Origin: Actinomycetes bacterium | GTDB lineage: Bacteria; Actinomycetota; Acidimicrobiia; Acidimicrobiales; Aldehydirespiratoraceae | NCBI GenBank assembly: GCA_024276495.1 | Contig: JAJRXC010000058.1 | Location: forward strand, 16,739-80,738 | Direction of reading: 5' to 3' | Length of the DNA: 64,000 nt | Shown: positions 43,084-51,657 of the stretch, one piece after another | Position numbering within the stretch: the stretch's first letter is position 1 | How the letters are laid out: each line of letters starts with the position of its first letter | Made by a program: the position numbers and the translations under genes | The notes under the pieces: generated by a model | The model's database searches: none | What the model was told of the DNA's origin: nothing | The model's input: the letters and a program-made list of their open reading frames with translations, nothing else

Positions 43084-43632
43084 ATGGCCGAGAGCGATTC
43101 GCCCCAGTCCAAGAGCCTTCACCATGTCGCGTACACGACCCGCGACCCCGAGGCGACCTACGACTTCTATTCGACGAAGCTCGGCATGCCGCTGCTGCGA
43201 ACCGAGAACCATGTCAACGGCGACGGCTGGATGCGGCACTTCTTCTTCGACATCGGTGGTGGCGAGGCGATCGCGTTCTTCGCCCTCGGCGACGTGGGTG
43301 AGGATGCCGACTTCAAGACCGAGATATCGACCGGGCTCGGGCTGCCGACGTGGGCCAACCATGTCGCCTTCCGCCTCGACACGATCGAGGAGCTCGACGC
43401 GATGACGGCTCGGATGCACGAGCACGGCATCGAACACGTGATGCGGATCGATCACGGCTGGTGCACGTCCATCTACACCCTCGACCCCAACGGCATCATG
43501 GTCGAGTTCTGTGTCACCACCGACTCCGCCGAGTTCGACTCGCAGACCCCCGAAGAGGCGCTGCGGCTGCTGCGCCAACCGGTCGAGGAGTTCGTCGACG
43601 TCGTCGACGAATCGGCCGCCGAGCTCGTGTGA
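43084..43632 (+). CDS. VOC-family (glyoxalase/dioxygenase fold) protein
   Basis: 182-residue metalloprotein of the vicinal-oxygen-chelate fold. SLHHVAYTTRDPEATYDFYSTKLGM opens the first beta-alpha unit with the metal His; a second unit starts at ANHVAFRLDTIEELDAM, and YTLDPNGIMVEFC carries the final Glu ligand. AGGAGACC precedes the ATG. The last 35 residues form an acidic helix. The reaction cannot be assigned: glyoxalase-like isomerisation and ring cleavage are both possible. GTGA overlap joins it to the TetR gene. Confidence 0.83.
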   Translation: MAESDSPQSKSLHHVAYTTRDPEATYDFYSTKLGMPLLRTENHVNGDGWMRHFFFDIGGGEAIAFFALGDVGEDADFKTEISTGLGLPTWANHVAFRLDTIEELDAMTARMHEHGIEHVMRIDHGWCTSIYTLDPNGIMVEFCVTTDSAEFDSQTPEEALRLLRQPVEEFVDVVDESAAELV

Positions 43633-44285
43633 GTCCCGCGCCGGCCTCCGAGATGCAACCGGCCGACGGCACGCTGCTGACCGCCCGGGGCTTCCGCAGC
43701 CGAGAAGCGCTCCTCGCCGCCGCCCGCCACCTGTTTCGCACGAAGGGCTACGCCAACACCAAGATCGCCGACATCACCGAGGAGGCCGGACGGGCGCTGG
43801 GGTCCTTCTACACCTACTTCGACAACAAGGAAGCGGTGCTCGAGCAGTTGGCGGAGGACTTCAAGGCCGAGGTCGAGGACCGATTCGCCGAGACCGACCT
43901 GAACGCGGGCGAACCCCACGAGGTGGTGCGGGAGTTGTGCGCCATCTACTGGTCCAGCTGCCGCGACCACTCGGCGGAGCTGGCCGCGATCTTCCAGGCC
44001 TCGATGCTCGACGACCACTTTGCCCGGCGCTGGCGAGAGATCCGAGCCGACGCCCGGAACCGCATCGCCGACGGCATACGGGCCGTCGCCGCCGCCGGAC
44101 TCGCGACCGATCCCGACCCCGACGTCACCGCGTCGGCGCTCGGCTCGATGCTCGACTACTTCTGCTACGTGTGGCTGATCGAGGGCGGCGAGGCCGATCG
44201 ATCGTCGATCTCCGATGACGTCGCCGTCTCGACCATGACCCGGGTGCTGTACCGCACGGTGTTCGCCGCCCCCGAGCCGAACTGA
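43629..44285 (+). CDS. TetR-family transcription regulator
   Basis: 218-residue repressor-type protein. The N-terminal helix-turn-helix reads LFRTKGYANTKIADITEEAGRALGSFYTYFDNKEAVLEQL (about 38-77), and the rest is an all-helical ligand domain. GTG overlaps the VOC stop. By its place it should control the VOC-TetR-hydrolase-kinase-enolase-dehydrogenase genes (43084-48644). The ligand is unknown. Confidence 0.9.
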   Translation: MSPAPASEMQPADGTLLTARGFRSREALLAAARHLFRTKGYANTKIADITEEAGRALGSFYTYFDNKEAVLEQLAEDFKAEVEDRFAETDLNAGEPHEVVRELCAIYWSSCRDHSAELAAIFQASMLDDHFARRWREIRADARNRIADGIRAVAAAGLATDPDPDVTASALGSMLDYFCYVWLIEGGEADRSSISDDVAVSTMTRVLYRTVFAAPEPN

Positions 44286-44310
44286 GGGACCCGCCGATGA
44301 AAGACCGACC

Positions 44311-45429
44311 ATGAACCCCATCGAACGACGCTTCGTGTCGCTCCCCTCGCCCACAGCGGGCCGCAACGGTGCCGGCTACCTGCCGACGCAGGGCCTCTAC
44401 CACCACCCGGCCGGACAACAGCCCCGAACCGCGCTGATCGCGACGCACTACAACGTCGATTTCTCCGAGCACTACATGGCCGACCTCATGGCCGCCCGTG
44501 GCTACGGCTTCCTCGGTTGGAACACCCGGTTCCGCGGGGTGGAGCACCACTTCACCCTCGACGCCGCCCTGATCGACATCGGTGTCGGCGTGCGTTGGCT
44601 GCGCGAAGAGGCCGGGGTCGACAACGTCGTCATCCTCGGGAACTCCGGCGGCGGCTCACTCATGGCCGCCTATCAATCGCAGGCCACCGATCCCAACCTG
44701 CGGCCCCTGCTCGGCACGCCGGTTGCCGAGGCGGCCGAGCAGCTCCCGGCCTGCGACTTCTACGTGTCGACGAACGCCCATCCGGGTCGCCCCGAGGTGC
44801 TCACCGACTGGTTCGACCCGTCGGTCACCGACGAGTTCGATCCCGTGTCGGTCGATCCGGCGCTCGACATGTACAACCCAGAGAACGGCCCGCCCTACTC
44901 GGCGGAGTTCATGACCCGGTACCGGGCCGCCCAGGTCGCCCGGAACAACCGCATCACCGACTGGGCGCTAGAGGAGCTCGAACGGGTCCGGGCGGCCGGG
45001 GCGATCGACCGGATGTTCAACCTGCCGCGGGTCTGGGCCGATCCCCGCTATCTCGACGCGGCGCTCGACCCGAACGACCGTGAGATCGGGGTCTGTTATC
45101 TCGGTCCGCCGAAGTTCTTCAACTACAGCCCCTACGGCATCGGTTCGTCGAACACGATCCGCACGTGGTTGTCGATGTGGAGCCTCGAGTACTCGCAGTG
45201 CCGGGCCGTCCCCCATCTCGAACGGATCACCGTGCCGTCGTTGGTCGTCCAGAGCATGGCCGACGCCGGCGTCTTTCCGGTCGACGCCCACACCATCCAC
45301 GACAACCTCGCCGCCGACGACACGACCCTCGAGTTCGTCGACGGCGACCACTATCTCGAGACACCCGACGACGCCCGGGACGTGGTCGCCGACCTCGTCG
45401 CCCGCTGGTTGGCGGCCCGTGGCGTCTGA
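44311..45429 (+). CDS. Alpha/beta hydrolase
   Basis: 372-residue cytosolic alpha/beta hydrolase. The nucleophile elbow is LGNSGGGSLMAAY with Ser at about 111; the likely acid is Asp in SMADAGVFPVDAH (about 318) and the base His in VDGDHYLE (about 347). A cap domain lies between about 150 and 275. Relatives are poorly characterised. It starts 25 bases after the TetR gene and its 3' end overlaps the kinase gene by 11 bases, so it belongs to the same operon. Confidence 0.8.
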   Translation: MNPIERRFVSLPSPTAGRNGAGYLPTQGLYHHPAGQQPRTALIATHYNVDFSEHYMADLMAARGYGFLGWNTRFRGVEHHFTLDAALIDIGVGVRWLREEAGVDNVVILGNSGGGSLMAAYQSQATDPNLRPLLGTPVAEAAEQLPACDFYVSTNAHPGRPEVLTDWFDPSVTDEFDPVSVDPALDMYNPENGPPYSAEFMTRYRAAQVARNNRITDWALEELERVRAAGAIDRMFNLPRVWADPRYLDAALDPNDREIGVCYLGPPKFFNYSPYGIGSSNTIRTWLSMWSLEYSQCRAVPHLERITVPSLVVQSMADAGVFPVDAHTIHDNLAADDTTLEFVDGDHYLETPDDARDVVADLVARWLAARGV

Positions 45430-46417
45430 TCCGCCCGTCGATGCCCTGGTGCGGTCGGGACTGCTCGATGCCGCCGGGTCGGCAGACTGGACGCCACTCC
45501 CCGGCGGCGTCTCGTCCGACATCTGGCGGGTGGACCTGCCCGATCGGGCCGTGTGTGTGAAACGGGCGCGGCCGCGGCTCGACGTCGCGGGCGAGTGGCA
45601 CGCGCCGGTCGAGCGCAACGACACCGAGGTCGCGTGGCTCGACGTCGTCGCCGTGATCGATCCGGGATTCGTTCCGCGGGTGATCGGTCATGTCCCCGAG
45701 CTCCACCTCTTCGTCATGGAGCATCTCGAACCCGCCCGATACCCGGTCTGGAAGGATCAACTGGCGGCCGGGAACGTCGACCTCTCCTTCGCCGGCGCGG
45801 TGGGCGCCCGGCTCGGCGCCGTCCACGCGGCGACCGCCGGTCGGGCCGACGTGGCGACTCGTTTCGCGACCGACGACCTGTTCGACGCGCTGCGGCTCGA
45901 TCCCTACTTCGACGCGACGGCACTCGCCCACCCCGACCGGGCCGACCGACTCGCCGCGCTGCGGACGCGTACGGCCGACACCCATCTCGCTCTGGTCCAC
46001 GGCGACGTCAGCCCCAAGAACCTGCTGGCCGGACCCGACGGTCCGGTGCTGCTCGACGCCGAGTGCGCGTGGTTCGGCGATCCCGCCTTCGACGTCGCGT
46101 TCTGTCTGACCCACCTGCTGCTCAAGTGCCGCTGGGTTCCGGCCGCCCGCCGGGCGTTGAGGGACAGCTTCGACACGTTCTGCGCCGCCCACTTCGGTCG
46201 GGTCGACTGGGAGCCTGTCGCCGCGTTCGAAGCCCGGGTCGCGACCCTGATCCCGGCGCTGCTCCTCGCTCGGGTCGACGGGTTGTCGCCGGTGGAATAC
46301 CTGACCGCGGGGTCCGACCGAGACGCCGGGCGGCGCGTGAGCCGCGAGCTGCTGGCCCATCCGAGCGACTCCGTGACCGCGGTTCGCGACGCCTGGCACA
46401 CGAGCCTCGTCCCATGA
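45419..46417 (+). CDS. APH-fold small-molecule kinase
   Basis: 332-residue phosphotransferase. Nucleotide loop LPGGVSSDIWRVDL with the ATP lysine in RAVCVKRARP; catalytic loop LVHGDVSPKNLL (HGDxxxxN) and metal Asp in VLLDAECAWFGDPAFDVAF. The C-terminal part resembles methylthioribose and aminoglycoside kinases more than choline kinase. It should phosphorylate a hydroxy compound that then goes to the enolase-like enzyme. GTG start inside the hydrolase gene; ATGA overlap with the enolase-like gene. Confidence 0.82.
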   Translation: MASDPPVDALVRSGLLDAAGSADWTPLPGGVSSDIWRVDLPDRAVCVKRARPRLDVAGEWHAPVERNDTEVAWLDVVAVIDPGFVPRVIGHVPELHLFVMEHLEPARYPVWKDQLAAGNVDLSFAGAVGARLGAVHAATAGRADVATRFATDDLFDALRLDPYFDATALAHPDRADRLAALRTRTADTHLALVHGDVSPKNLLAGPDGPVLLDAECAWFGDPAFDVAFCLTHLLLKCRWVPAARRALRDSFDTFCAAHFGRVDWEPVAAFEARVATLIPALLLARVDGLSPVEYLTAGSDRDAGRRVSRELLAHPSDSVTAVRDAWHTSLVP

Positions 46418-47700
46418 GAGACGCCCGCGTCGTCTCGGTCCACGGACGTCGTGTGTGGGACTCCCGTGGCCGGCCGACCGTCGAGGTCGAAGTGACCCTC
46501 GCCGACGGTCGTGCCGGTCGTGCCATCGCGCCGGCGGGCGCATCGACCGGCCGCGGCGAGGCCGTGGACCGACGGGACGGAGGGCCGACGCTCGGTGGCC
46601 GGGACGTGCAGGGCGCGGTTGCGTCGGTCGACGCGGAGATCGGTCCGTGCCTCGTCGGCCGCGAGGCCGCGGACCAGGCCGGGATCGACGCCGCGTTGAT
46701 CGAGCTCGACGGGCGACCCGACAAGAGCCGCCTCGGTGGCAACGCGATCGTCGCGACATCGATGGCGGTGGCCCACGCCGCGGCCGGACCAGGACCGCTG
46801 TGGCAACACCTGCGCGACGACGACGGACCCGTTCGCCTGCCCCTGCCCGAGATCCAGATCTTCGGCGGCGGTGCGCACGCCGGTCGCCGCGTCGATTTCC
46901 AGGACTTCATGGTCGTCCCCATCGGCGCCCCGGACTACACGACCGCGCTGGTTTGGGTTGCGGAGGTGCATCTCGCGGCCGGTCGCCTCCTCGCCGATCA
47001 GGGCCTCCTCCAGGGGTTCGCCGACGAGGGCGGCTATTGGCCGGCGTTCACCGACAACGAGCAGGCCGTGGAGATGGTCGTGCGATCCATCGACGCCGCC
47101 GGCTTCACCGCCGGGGTCGAGGTGGCGGTCTCGCTCGACATCGCCGCCAGCCAGTTCCACGCGGATGGCCGCTACCACCTGGCCAGCGAAGGGCGTGCGC
47201 TCGACCCGGACGGGTTCAGCGCGCTCCTGCTCGGCCTGCTCGAACGGTATCCGATCGTCATGATCGAGGATCCGCTGGTTGAAGACGATCGTGACGGGTT
47301 CGTGGCGTTCACCGAGGCCGCGGGGGCCCACGTTCAAGTCGTCGGTGACGACTATCTGGTCACCGACGCGGGCCGGGTCGAGGCCGCGATCCGCGACCGG
47401 GCCGGCAATGCCGTGCTGGTCAAACCGAATCAAGTCGGCACCTTGACCGAGGCCCGCGCCGCGTTGACGGCAGCCCACAACGGCGGGTTCGGAGCGATCG
47501 TGTCGGCCCGATCCGGGGAGAGCGAGGACACGACCGTCGTGCACCTCGCCGTCGGCTGGGGGGCGTCGCAGCTCAAGGTCGGGTCGATGACGAGAGGCGA
47601 ACGGACCGCCAAGTGGAACGAAGGGCTGCGCATCGCCGACCGACTCGGCAACGGCGGGCCGCTCCCGGACCGCTCCGAGTTCCCGTGGGGTGGGCCGTGA
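46414..47700 (+). CDS. Enolase paralog with altered active site
   Basis: 428-residue enolase-superfamily protein. It retains RVWDSRGRPTVEVEV, GASTG, DEGGYWP (E. coli Glu208 site), SLDIAAS, IEDPL and VGDD (Mg ligands), LVKPNQVGTLTE (Lys341 site) and LKVGSMTRGERTAKWN (Lys392 site). But E. coli Glu167 in IQEFM is Asp here (FQDFM), and His369 in SHRSGETED is Ala (SARSGESED). Both contact the substrate in true enolase. With a kinase upstream and a 2-hydroxyacid dehydrogenase overlapping downstream, it more likely dehydrates a different phosphorylated acid than works in glycolysis; this is inference. A glycolytic enolase is expected elsewhere in the genome. Confidence 0.85.
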   Translation: MRDARVVSVHGRRVWDSRGRPTVEVEVTLADGRAGRAIAPAGASTGRGEAVDRRDGGPTLGGRDVQGAVASVDAEIGPCLVGREAADQAGIDAALIELDGRPDKSRLGGNAIVATSMAVAHAAAGPGPLWQHLRDDDGPVRLPLPEIQIFGGGAHAGRRVDFQDFMVVPIGAPDYTTALVWVAEVHLAAGRLLADQGLLQGFADEGGYWPAFTDNEQAVEMVVRSIDAAGFTAGVEVAVSLDIAASQFHADGRYHLASEGRALDPDGFSALLLGLLERYPIVMIEDPLVEDDRDGFVAFTEAAGAHVQVVGDDYLVTDAGRVEAAIRDRAGNAVLVKPNQVGTLTEARAALTAAHNGGFGAIVSARSGESEDTTVVHLAVGWGASQLKVGSMTRGERTAKWNEGLRIADRLGNGGPLPDRSEFPWGGP

Positions 47701-48644
47701 TGAAGGTCGTCTTCCACTACGACGCCGGCCCGGCCCTCGCGGCGTCACTGCGGGAGTTGTCGACCGAGGGGCTCGACATCGTCGTGTGCCCGGTCGACGA
47801 CCGAGACCGCTTCCGACACCACATGGCCGATGCCGAGGTCCTGTGGCACGTGCTCGAGCCGGTCACCCGATCCGTTCTCGATGCTGCGCCACGTCTGCGG
47901 CTGATCCAAAAGATCGGAGTCGGCGTCAACACCATCGATCTCGCGGCCGCCGCCGCCCGTTCGATCCGGGTCGCCAACATGCCCGGCACCAACAGTCCGG
48001 CGGTGGCCGAGGCGACGCTGGCGTTGATGTTGGCGGCGCTGCGGCGAACCCCCGGGTTCGACGCGGCGACCCGGCGAGGCGAAGGATGGAGCTGGGACCC
48101 GGAGCTCCAAGATGATCTCCTCGAGATCGGCGGCCGTTGTGTCGGGCTCGTCGGCTACGGCTCGGTCCCCGCCATCGTCGCTCCCGTTCTCGCCGCGCTC
48201 GGCGCCGAGGTGATCGCCCACACCCGTTTCCCCCGAACCGACGCGGTCGCGACGTTCTGCTCACTGCCGGAGCTCCTCGCTCGGGCCGACATCGTGTCGC
48301 TTCATCTTCCCCTCGATGACGACACGCGCCATCTCATCGACGCCGACGCGATCGCTTCGATGAGGCCCGGTGCCGTTCTCGTCAACACCGCCCGGGGCGG
48401 ACTCGTCGACGAGAACGCGCTCTTCGACGCGCTCCGCAGCGGGCATCTGCGCGCCGCCGGCCTCGACACGTTCCAAGAGGAACCCCTCCCGGCCGACCAC
48501 CCGCTGCTCGGCCTCGACAATGTCGTCGTCACCCCGCACATCGCGTGGCTCACCACCGGCACCCTCGACCGCAGCGTCGACGTTGCCGTCGACAACTGCC
48601 GGCGGCTTCGCGCCGGCCAACCCCTTCGTCATCGGGTCGTGTAG
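47700..48644 (+). CDS. D-isomer 2-hydroxyacid dehydrogenase
   Basis: 314-residue NAD(P)-dependent dehydrogenase that interconverts a 2-oxo acid and a D-2-hydroxy acid. NAD loop CVGLVGYGSVPAIVAPVL (about 143-160), catalytic Arg in VNTARGGLVDE, Glu in DTFQEEPLP and His in TPHIAWLT. ATG follows GTG in GTGATGA; the enolase stop overlaps. It would act on the product of the enolase-like step or feed it. The substrate is unknown; phosphoglycerate- and hydroxypyruvate-type enzymes are relatives. Confidence 0.88.
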   Translation: MKVVFHYDAGPALAASLRELSTEGLDIVVCPVDDRDRFRHHMADAEVLWHVLEPVTRSVLDAAPRLRLIQKIGVGVNTIDLAAAAARSIRVANMPGTNSPAVAEATLALMLAALRRTPGFDAATRRGEGWSWDPELQDDLLEIGGRCVGLVGYGSVPAIVAPVLAALGAEVIAHTRFPRTDAVATFCSLPELLARADIVSLHLPLDDDTRHLIDADAIASMRPGAVLVNTARGGLVDENALFDALRSGHLRAAGLDTFQEEPLPADHPLLGLDNVVVTPHIAWLTTGTLDRSVDVAVDNCRRLRAGQPLRHRVV

Positions 48645-48648
48645 GCGG

Positions 48649-49302
48649 TCAGGTTCGGCCGCTCTGGTGAGCCCAGATCGCCAGTTCCACCCGGTTGCGG
48701 ACCCCGAGCTTCGTGAGCAGCGCGTTCACGTGGCTCTTGACGGTGCTGATCGACACATAGAGCTGATCGGCGATCTCCGCGTTGGTCGAACCCTTCGCGA
48801 CGGCGAGCAGCACTTCCTCCTCCTTCGCGGTGAGCGGAGTGGTCGGCGAGATCAGCGGCCGATCGGCATCGGCTCCCGCTGCGAAGCGGTCGAGCAGCCG
48901 CGCCGTGATCGCCGGCGAGATCACGGCGTCGCCGGCGGCCGCGGCCCTCACCGCGTCGACGACCAGCGCCGCGCTCGCGTCCTTCAGCAGGAAACCCCGC
49001 GCGCCGGCCCGGAGCGCCCCGTAGATGTACTCGTCGAGGTCGAAGGTCGTGATGACCACGACCGCCAATGGGTCGGCTTCGTCGGGGCCGGCCAACTGGC
49101 GGGTGGCCTCGATGCCGTCGATGCCGGGCATCCGGATGTCGAGAAGGCAGACGTCGGGCCGCAGGGCCCGCGCCATCGACACGGCCTGGGCGCCGTCGGT
49201 GGCTTCGCCGATCACATCGATGTCGGGCGGGGCCTCGAGCATCATCCGCAGGCCGGTCCGGACCATCTCCTGATCGTCGGCGATCAGGACTCGAAGGATC
49301 AT
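48649..49302 (-). CDS. NarL/LuxR-type response regulator
   Basis: 217-residue DNA-binding regulator. The receiver domain has the acidic pair in IADDQEMVR, the phosphorylated Asp in VCLLDIRMPGIDG (about 54) and Lys in GFLLKDAS. The LuxR-type helix-turn-helix is TPLTAKEEEVLLAVAKGSTNAEIADQLYVSISTVKSHVNALLTKLG. The start overlaps the histidine kinase stop, so it is the partner of that kinase. The target genes are unknown; the divergent membrane protein gene at 50656 is a candidate. Confidence 0.93.
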   Translation of the reverse strand: MILRVLIADDQEMVRTGLRMMLEAPPDIDVIGEATDGAQAVSMARALRPDVCLLDIRMPGIDGIEATRQLAGPDEADPLAVVVITTFDLDEYIYGALRAGARGFLLKDASAALVVDAVRAAAAGDAVISPAITARLLDRFAAGADADRPLISPTTPLTAKEEEVLLAVAKGSTNAEIADQLYVSISTVKSHVNALLTKLGVRNRVELAIWAHQSGRT

Positions 49303-50459
49303 GTTCGGGCTCCGGCCAGTGGGATCGACGCCTCGACGCGCCAGCCGGGCCCATCGGCGCGAGGACCTGCGTGCAGGGTGCCTCCGAGCAGCGTGGCCCG
49401 CTCACCCATGCCCGTCAGGCCGAACCCGGTTGTTCGTCGACCACTCCGCGGACGGCCGTCGTCGTCGACGCGCACCACGACGGATGCCGGGTCGATCGTC
49501 ACGGCGACCGAGATCGCGCCGACGTCGATGCCGTGGCGCCGGGCGTTGGTCACCGCCTCCTGGGCGATCCGGAACACGGCACCTCCGACCCCGCGGGGGA
49601 CGGCCGCGGTGTCGCCGGCGATGTCGACGACGACGTCGGGTCCGTCGCCGCCGGTGCCGGCGAGGGTCGAGAGGTCGTCGAGACGCCACCGCGGCGGGAG
49701 GCGCGACCATGCGCCGTCGACATCGGGGTCGCGCAGGATCGACACGACCTGGCGCATGTCGAGCAGGGCCTCCGACGCGGTCTTGTGGATGCGGGCCAAC
49801 ACGTCTCGTGCGGCGGGCGGATCGTCGAGTGCGATCTCGCGCCCTCCTCCGGCCTGGATCGCGATCGCCGAGACATGGTGCGCGATGACATCGTGGAGGT
49901 CGCGGGCGATTCTCTCGCGCTCGTCGGACCGCACCCGTTCGGCCCGCAGGTGGACCGCAACTGCTCGATACCGGACCGCGACCCCGATCGCGGCGGCGGT
50001 TCCGTAGAAGAGAGCCCGATCGCCGACCGCGGCCCAGTCCGCGTCGATCGTGAACGGTTCGCCGCCGATCTCGAGGAGTGCGATCAGCCCGAAACCGATG
50101 AGGACCTGGCGCCATGCGGCCCAGCGGGCCAGGGCATGGGTGGCGAGGGTGAGCACGGCGAGTTGACCGAGTGGGAGCTCGGATTCGACCCCGGCGAGCC
50201 CCGACCCGACATCGACGAGGAACTGCAGGCCGAACGTGATGACGATGACGGCGAGGGGGCGTGTGCGTCGGGTGATCAGAGCGGCCGCGCCGGCCGAACC
50301 GGCGATGAAGGCGGCCGGCTCCCACGTTCGCACTCCCTCGGGTATGTCGGCGATCGCGACGAGGACGAGGAGCACGGCCACGATCACGTCGCGTCGCGCC
50401 GGTGGGGGAGCGCGGAGCTGGTCGGCCCGGGCAAGAAGCGAGCGAAGCGAGGCGGCCAT
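49299..50459 (-). CDS. Sensor histidine kinase (HisKA_3 type)
   Basis: 386-residue membrane sensor. Four or five hydrophobic helices (about 25-165) with almost no outer domain, which fits sensing of the membrane itself. The phosphorylation site is His in RERIARDLHDVIAHHVSAI (about 199), followed by the DHp helices and the ATP-binding domain with GAVFRIAQEAVTNARRH (N-box) and TTGFGLTGMGERATLLGG (G-box). It belongs to the NarL/DesK-like group. Divergent from the membrane protein gene across 196 bp. Confidence 0.92.
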   Translation of the reverse strand: MAASLRSLLARADQLRAPPPARRDVIVAVLLVLVAIADIPEGVRTWEPAAFIAGSAGAAALITRRTRPLAVIVITFGLQFLVDVGSGLAGVESELPLGQLAVLTLATHALARWAAWRQVLIGFGLIALLEIGGEPFTIDADWAAVGDRALFYGTAAAIGVAVRYRAVAVHLRAERVRSDERERIARDLHDVIAHHVSAIAIQAGGGREIALDDPPAARDVLARIHKTASEALLDMRQVVSILRDPDVDGAWSRLPPRWRLDDLSTLAGTGGDGPDVVVDIAGDTAAVPRGVGGAVFRIAQEAVTNARRHGIDVGAISVAVTIDPASVVVRVDDDGRPRSGRRTTGFGLTGMGERATLLGGTLHAGPRADGPGWRVEASIPLAGART

Positions 50460-50655
50460 CGGGCCCGACGATAGGCGAGGGGCTCGATGGCGGCACGGGC
50501 CCGAAGTCGGATCTTCGTCTCGTCCTTTCGGTCATCTCTTCGCGTCGGCGATTAGCCGTCGGGTCGACCCGGAAGTGGCCGCGTTCTCGATGTGCGACGC
50601 CGTCGTGGGCCTCAGAATCGGATGGGGAGAGATCCGCCCGCCGAAGGAGAACCTC

Positions 50656-51657
50656 ATGCGCCGAACCTTGTCGACCACCGCGTTCGTGTTGTTGACCTCG
50701 ACGATCGTCGTGATGGCGTCCGAGCGGGCGTACTGGTACTGGACCGGCATCACGGTCGACTCGGTGCTGTTCATCAGCGTGTTCTACGCCCTTCCGACGA
50801 TGGCCGGACTCTGGACGTTGGCCCTGACGCCGGCTCGGCGCGTTCACCAGGTCGCCCTCGCCGCGGCGGTCTTCGCGATCGTCGTCGAGGGGGTGCTGAC
50901 CCCGATCATCTATCTCGACGGCCCCCTTCCGATCATGGCGTTCATGTTCATGGGGTGGCACGGCATCATCGCGTTCGGCGGGTTCTGGTACCTGGCCCGA
51001 CGACTTGTCGTCGAGCGTCGCCGCGTTCTCCTCACGGTGGTCGCGGCTGCGTTCGGTGCCTTCTGGGGCGCATGGGCCCTCGCCTCGTCGGTCGGCGACC
51101 CTCCCGACGAGGAGGCCGTTCTCGACGGGCTCGACCCCACCGTGTTTGATCCGGCCGGCTTCGCTCGCTACGCGTTCGTGGTCGGCGCGGTGTTGGCGTT
51201 GGCCCACTGGCTTCTCGGATTCGTCTGGCCGGCCCGGTGGACCCCGTCGCGCCGCTCCACTCGGCTGGTCGGCTTCGGGTGCCTCGCGTATCTGAGCGTC
51301 GCGGTCGTTCCGGCCCTGTTCTGGGCGCCGCTGAAGCTGGTCGTGATGCTGGGCGGGATCCGGTGGTTGTTGCGCCGAAGCCGGGACGGTGTCGCCGAGA
51401 CCGAGCCGACCGTGCTCGAGCGCCTTTCCGGCCGGGTTTCGGTGGTCTCGGTGCTGCCGGTCCTGGCGATGCCCACCGTGGCGGCACTCACCTACTGGGC
51501 GGGGTGGGCGACGGCCCCTTCCGATGGTGTGCTCGAGATCGGCTACGGAGTGTTGGTGACCGCGCAGATCGTCGCCGGCGGCGCCACCTTCGTCTGGGCG
51601 GCCCGGCGGGCGGGCCGCCCGGTTCAGTGCTTTTCGACTTCGACCAGGGTGTCGTGA
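50656..51657 (+). CDS. Polytopic membrane protein of unknown function
   Basis: 333-residue protein with about eight to nine hydrophobic helices, no Cys-rich or catalytic motif, and no family I recognise. The N-terminus MRRTLSTTAFVLLTSTIVVM forms the first helix. A short acidic loop (GDPPDEEAVLDGLDPTVFDP) divides the protein. A GAAGGAGA ribosome site precedes the ATG. Read away from the two-component system, it may be its target. The last 34 bases overlap the molybdopterin oxidoreductase gene on the other strand. Confidence 0.7.
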   Translation: MRRTLSTTAFVLLTSTIVVMASERAYWYWTGITVDSVLFISVFYALPTMAGLWTLALTPARRVHQVALAAAVFAIVVEGVLTPIIYLDGPLPIMAFMFMGWHGIIAFGGFWYLARRLVVERRRVLLTVVAAAFGAFWGAWALASSVGDPPDEEAVLDGLDPTVFDPAGFARYAFVVGAVLALAHWLLGFVWPARWTPSRRSTRLVGFGCLAYLSVAVVPALFWAPLKLVVMLGGIRWLLRRSRDGVAETEPTVLERLSGRVSVVSVLPVLAMPTVAALTYWAGWATAPSDGVLEIGYGVLVTAQIVAGGATFVWAARRAGRPVQCFSTSTRVS

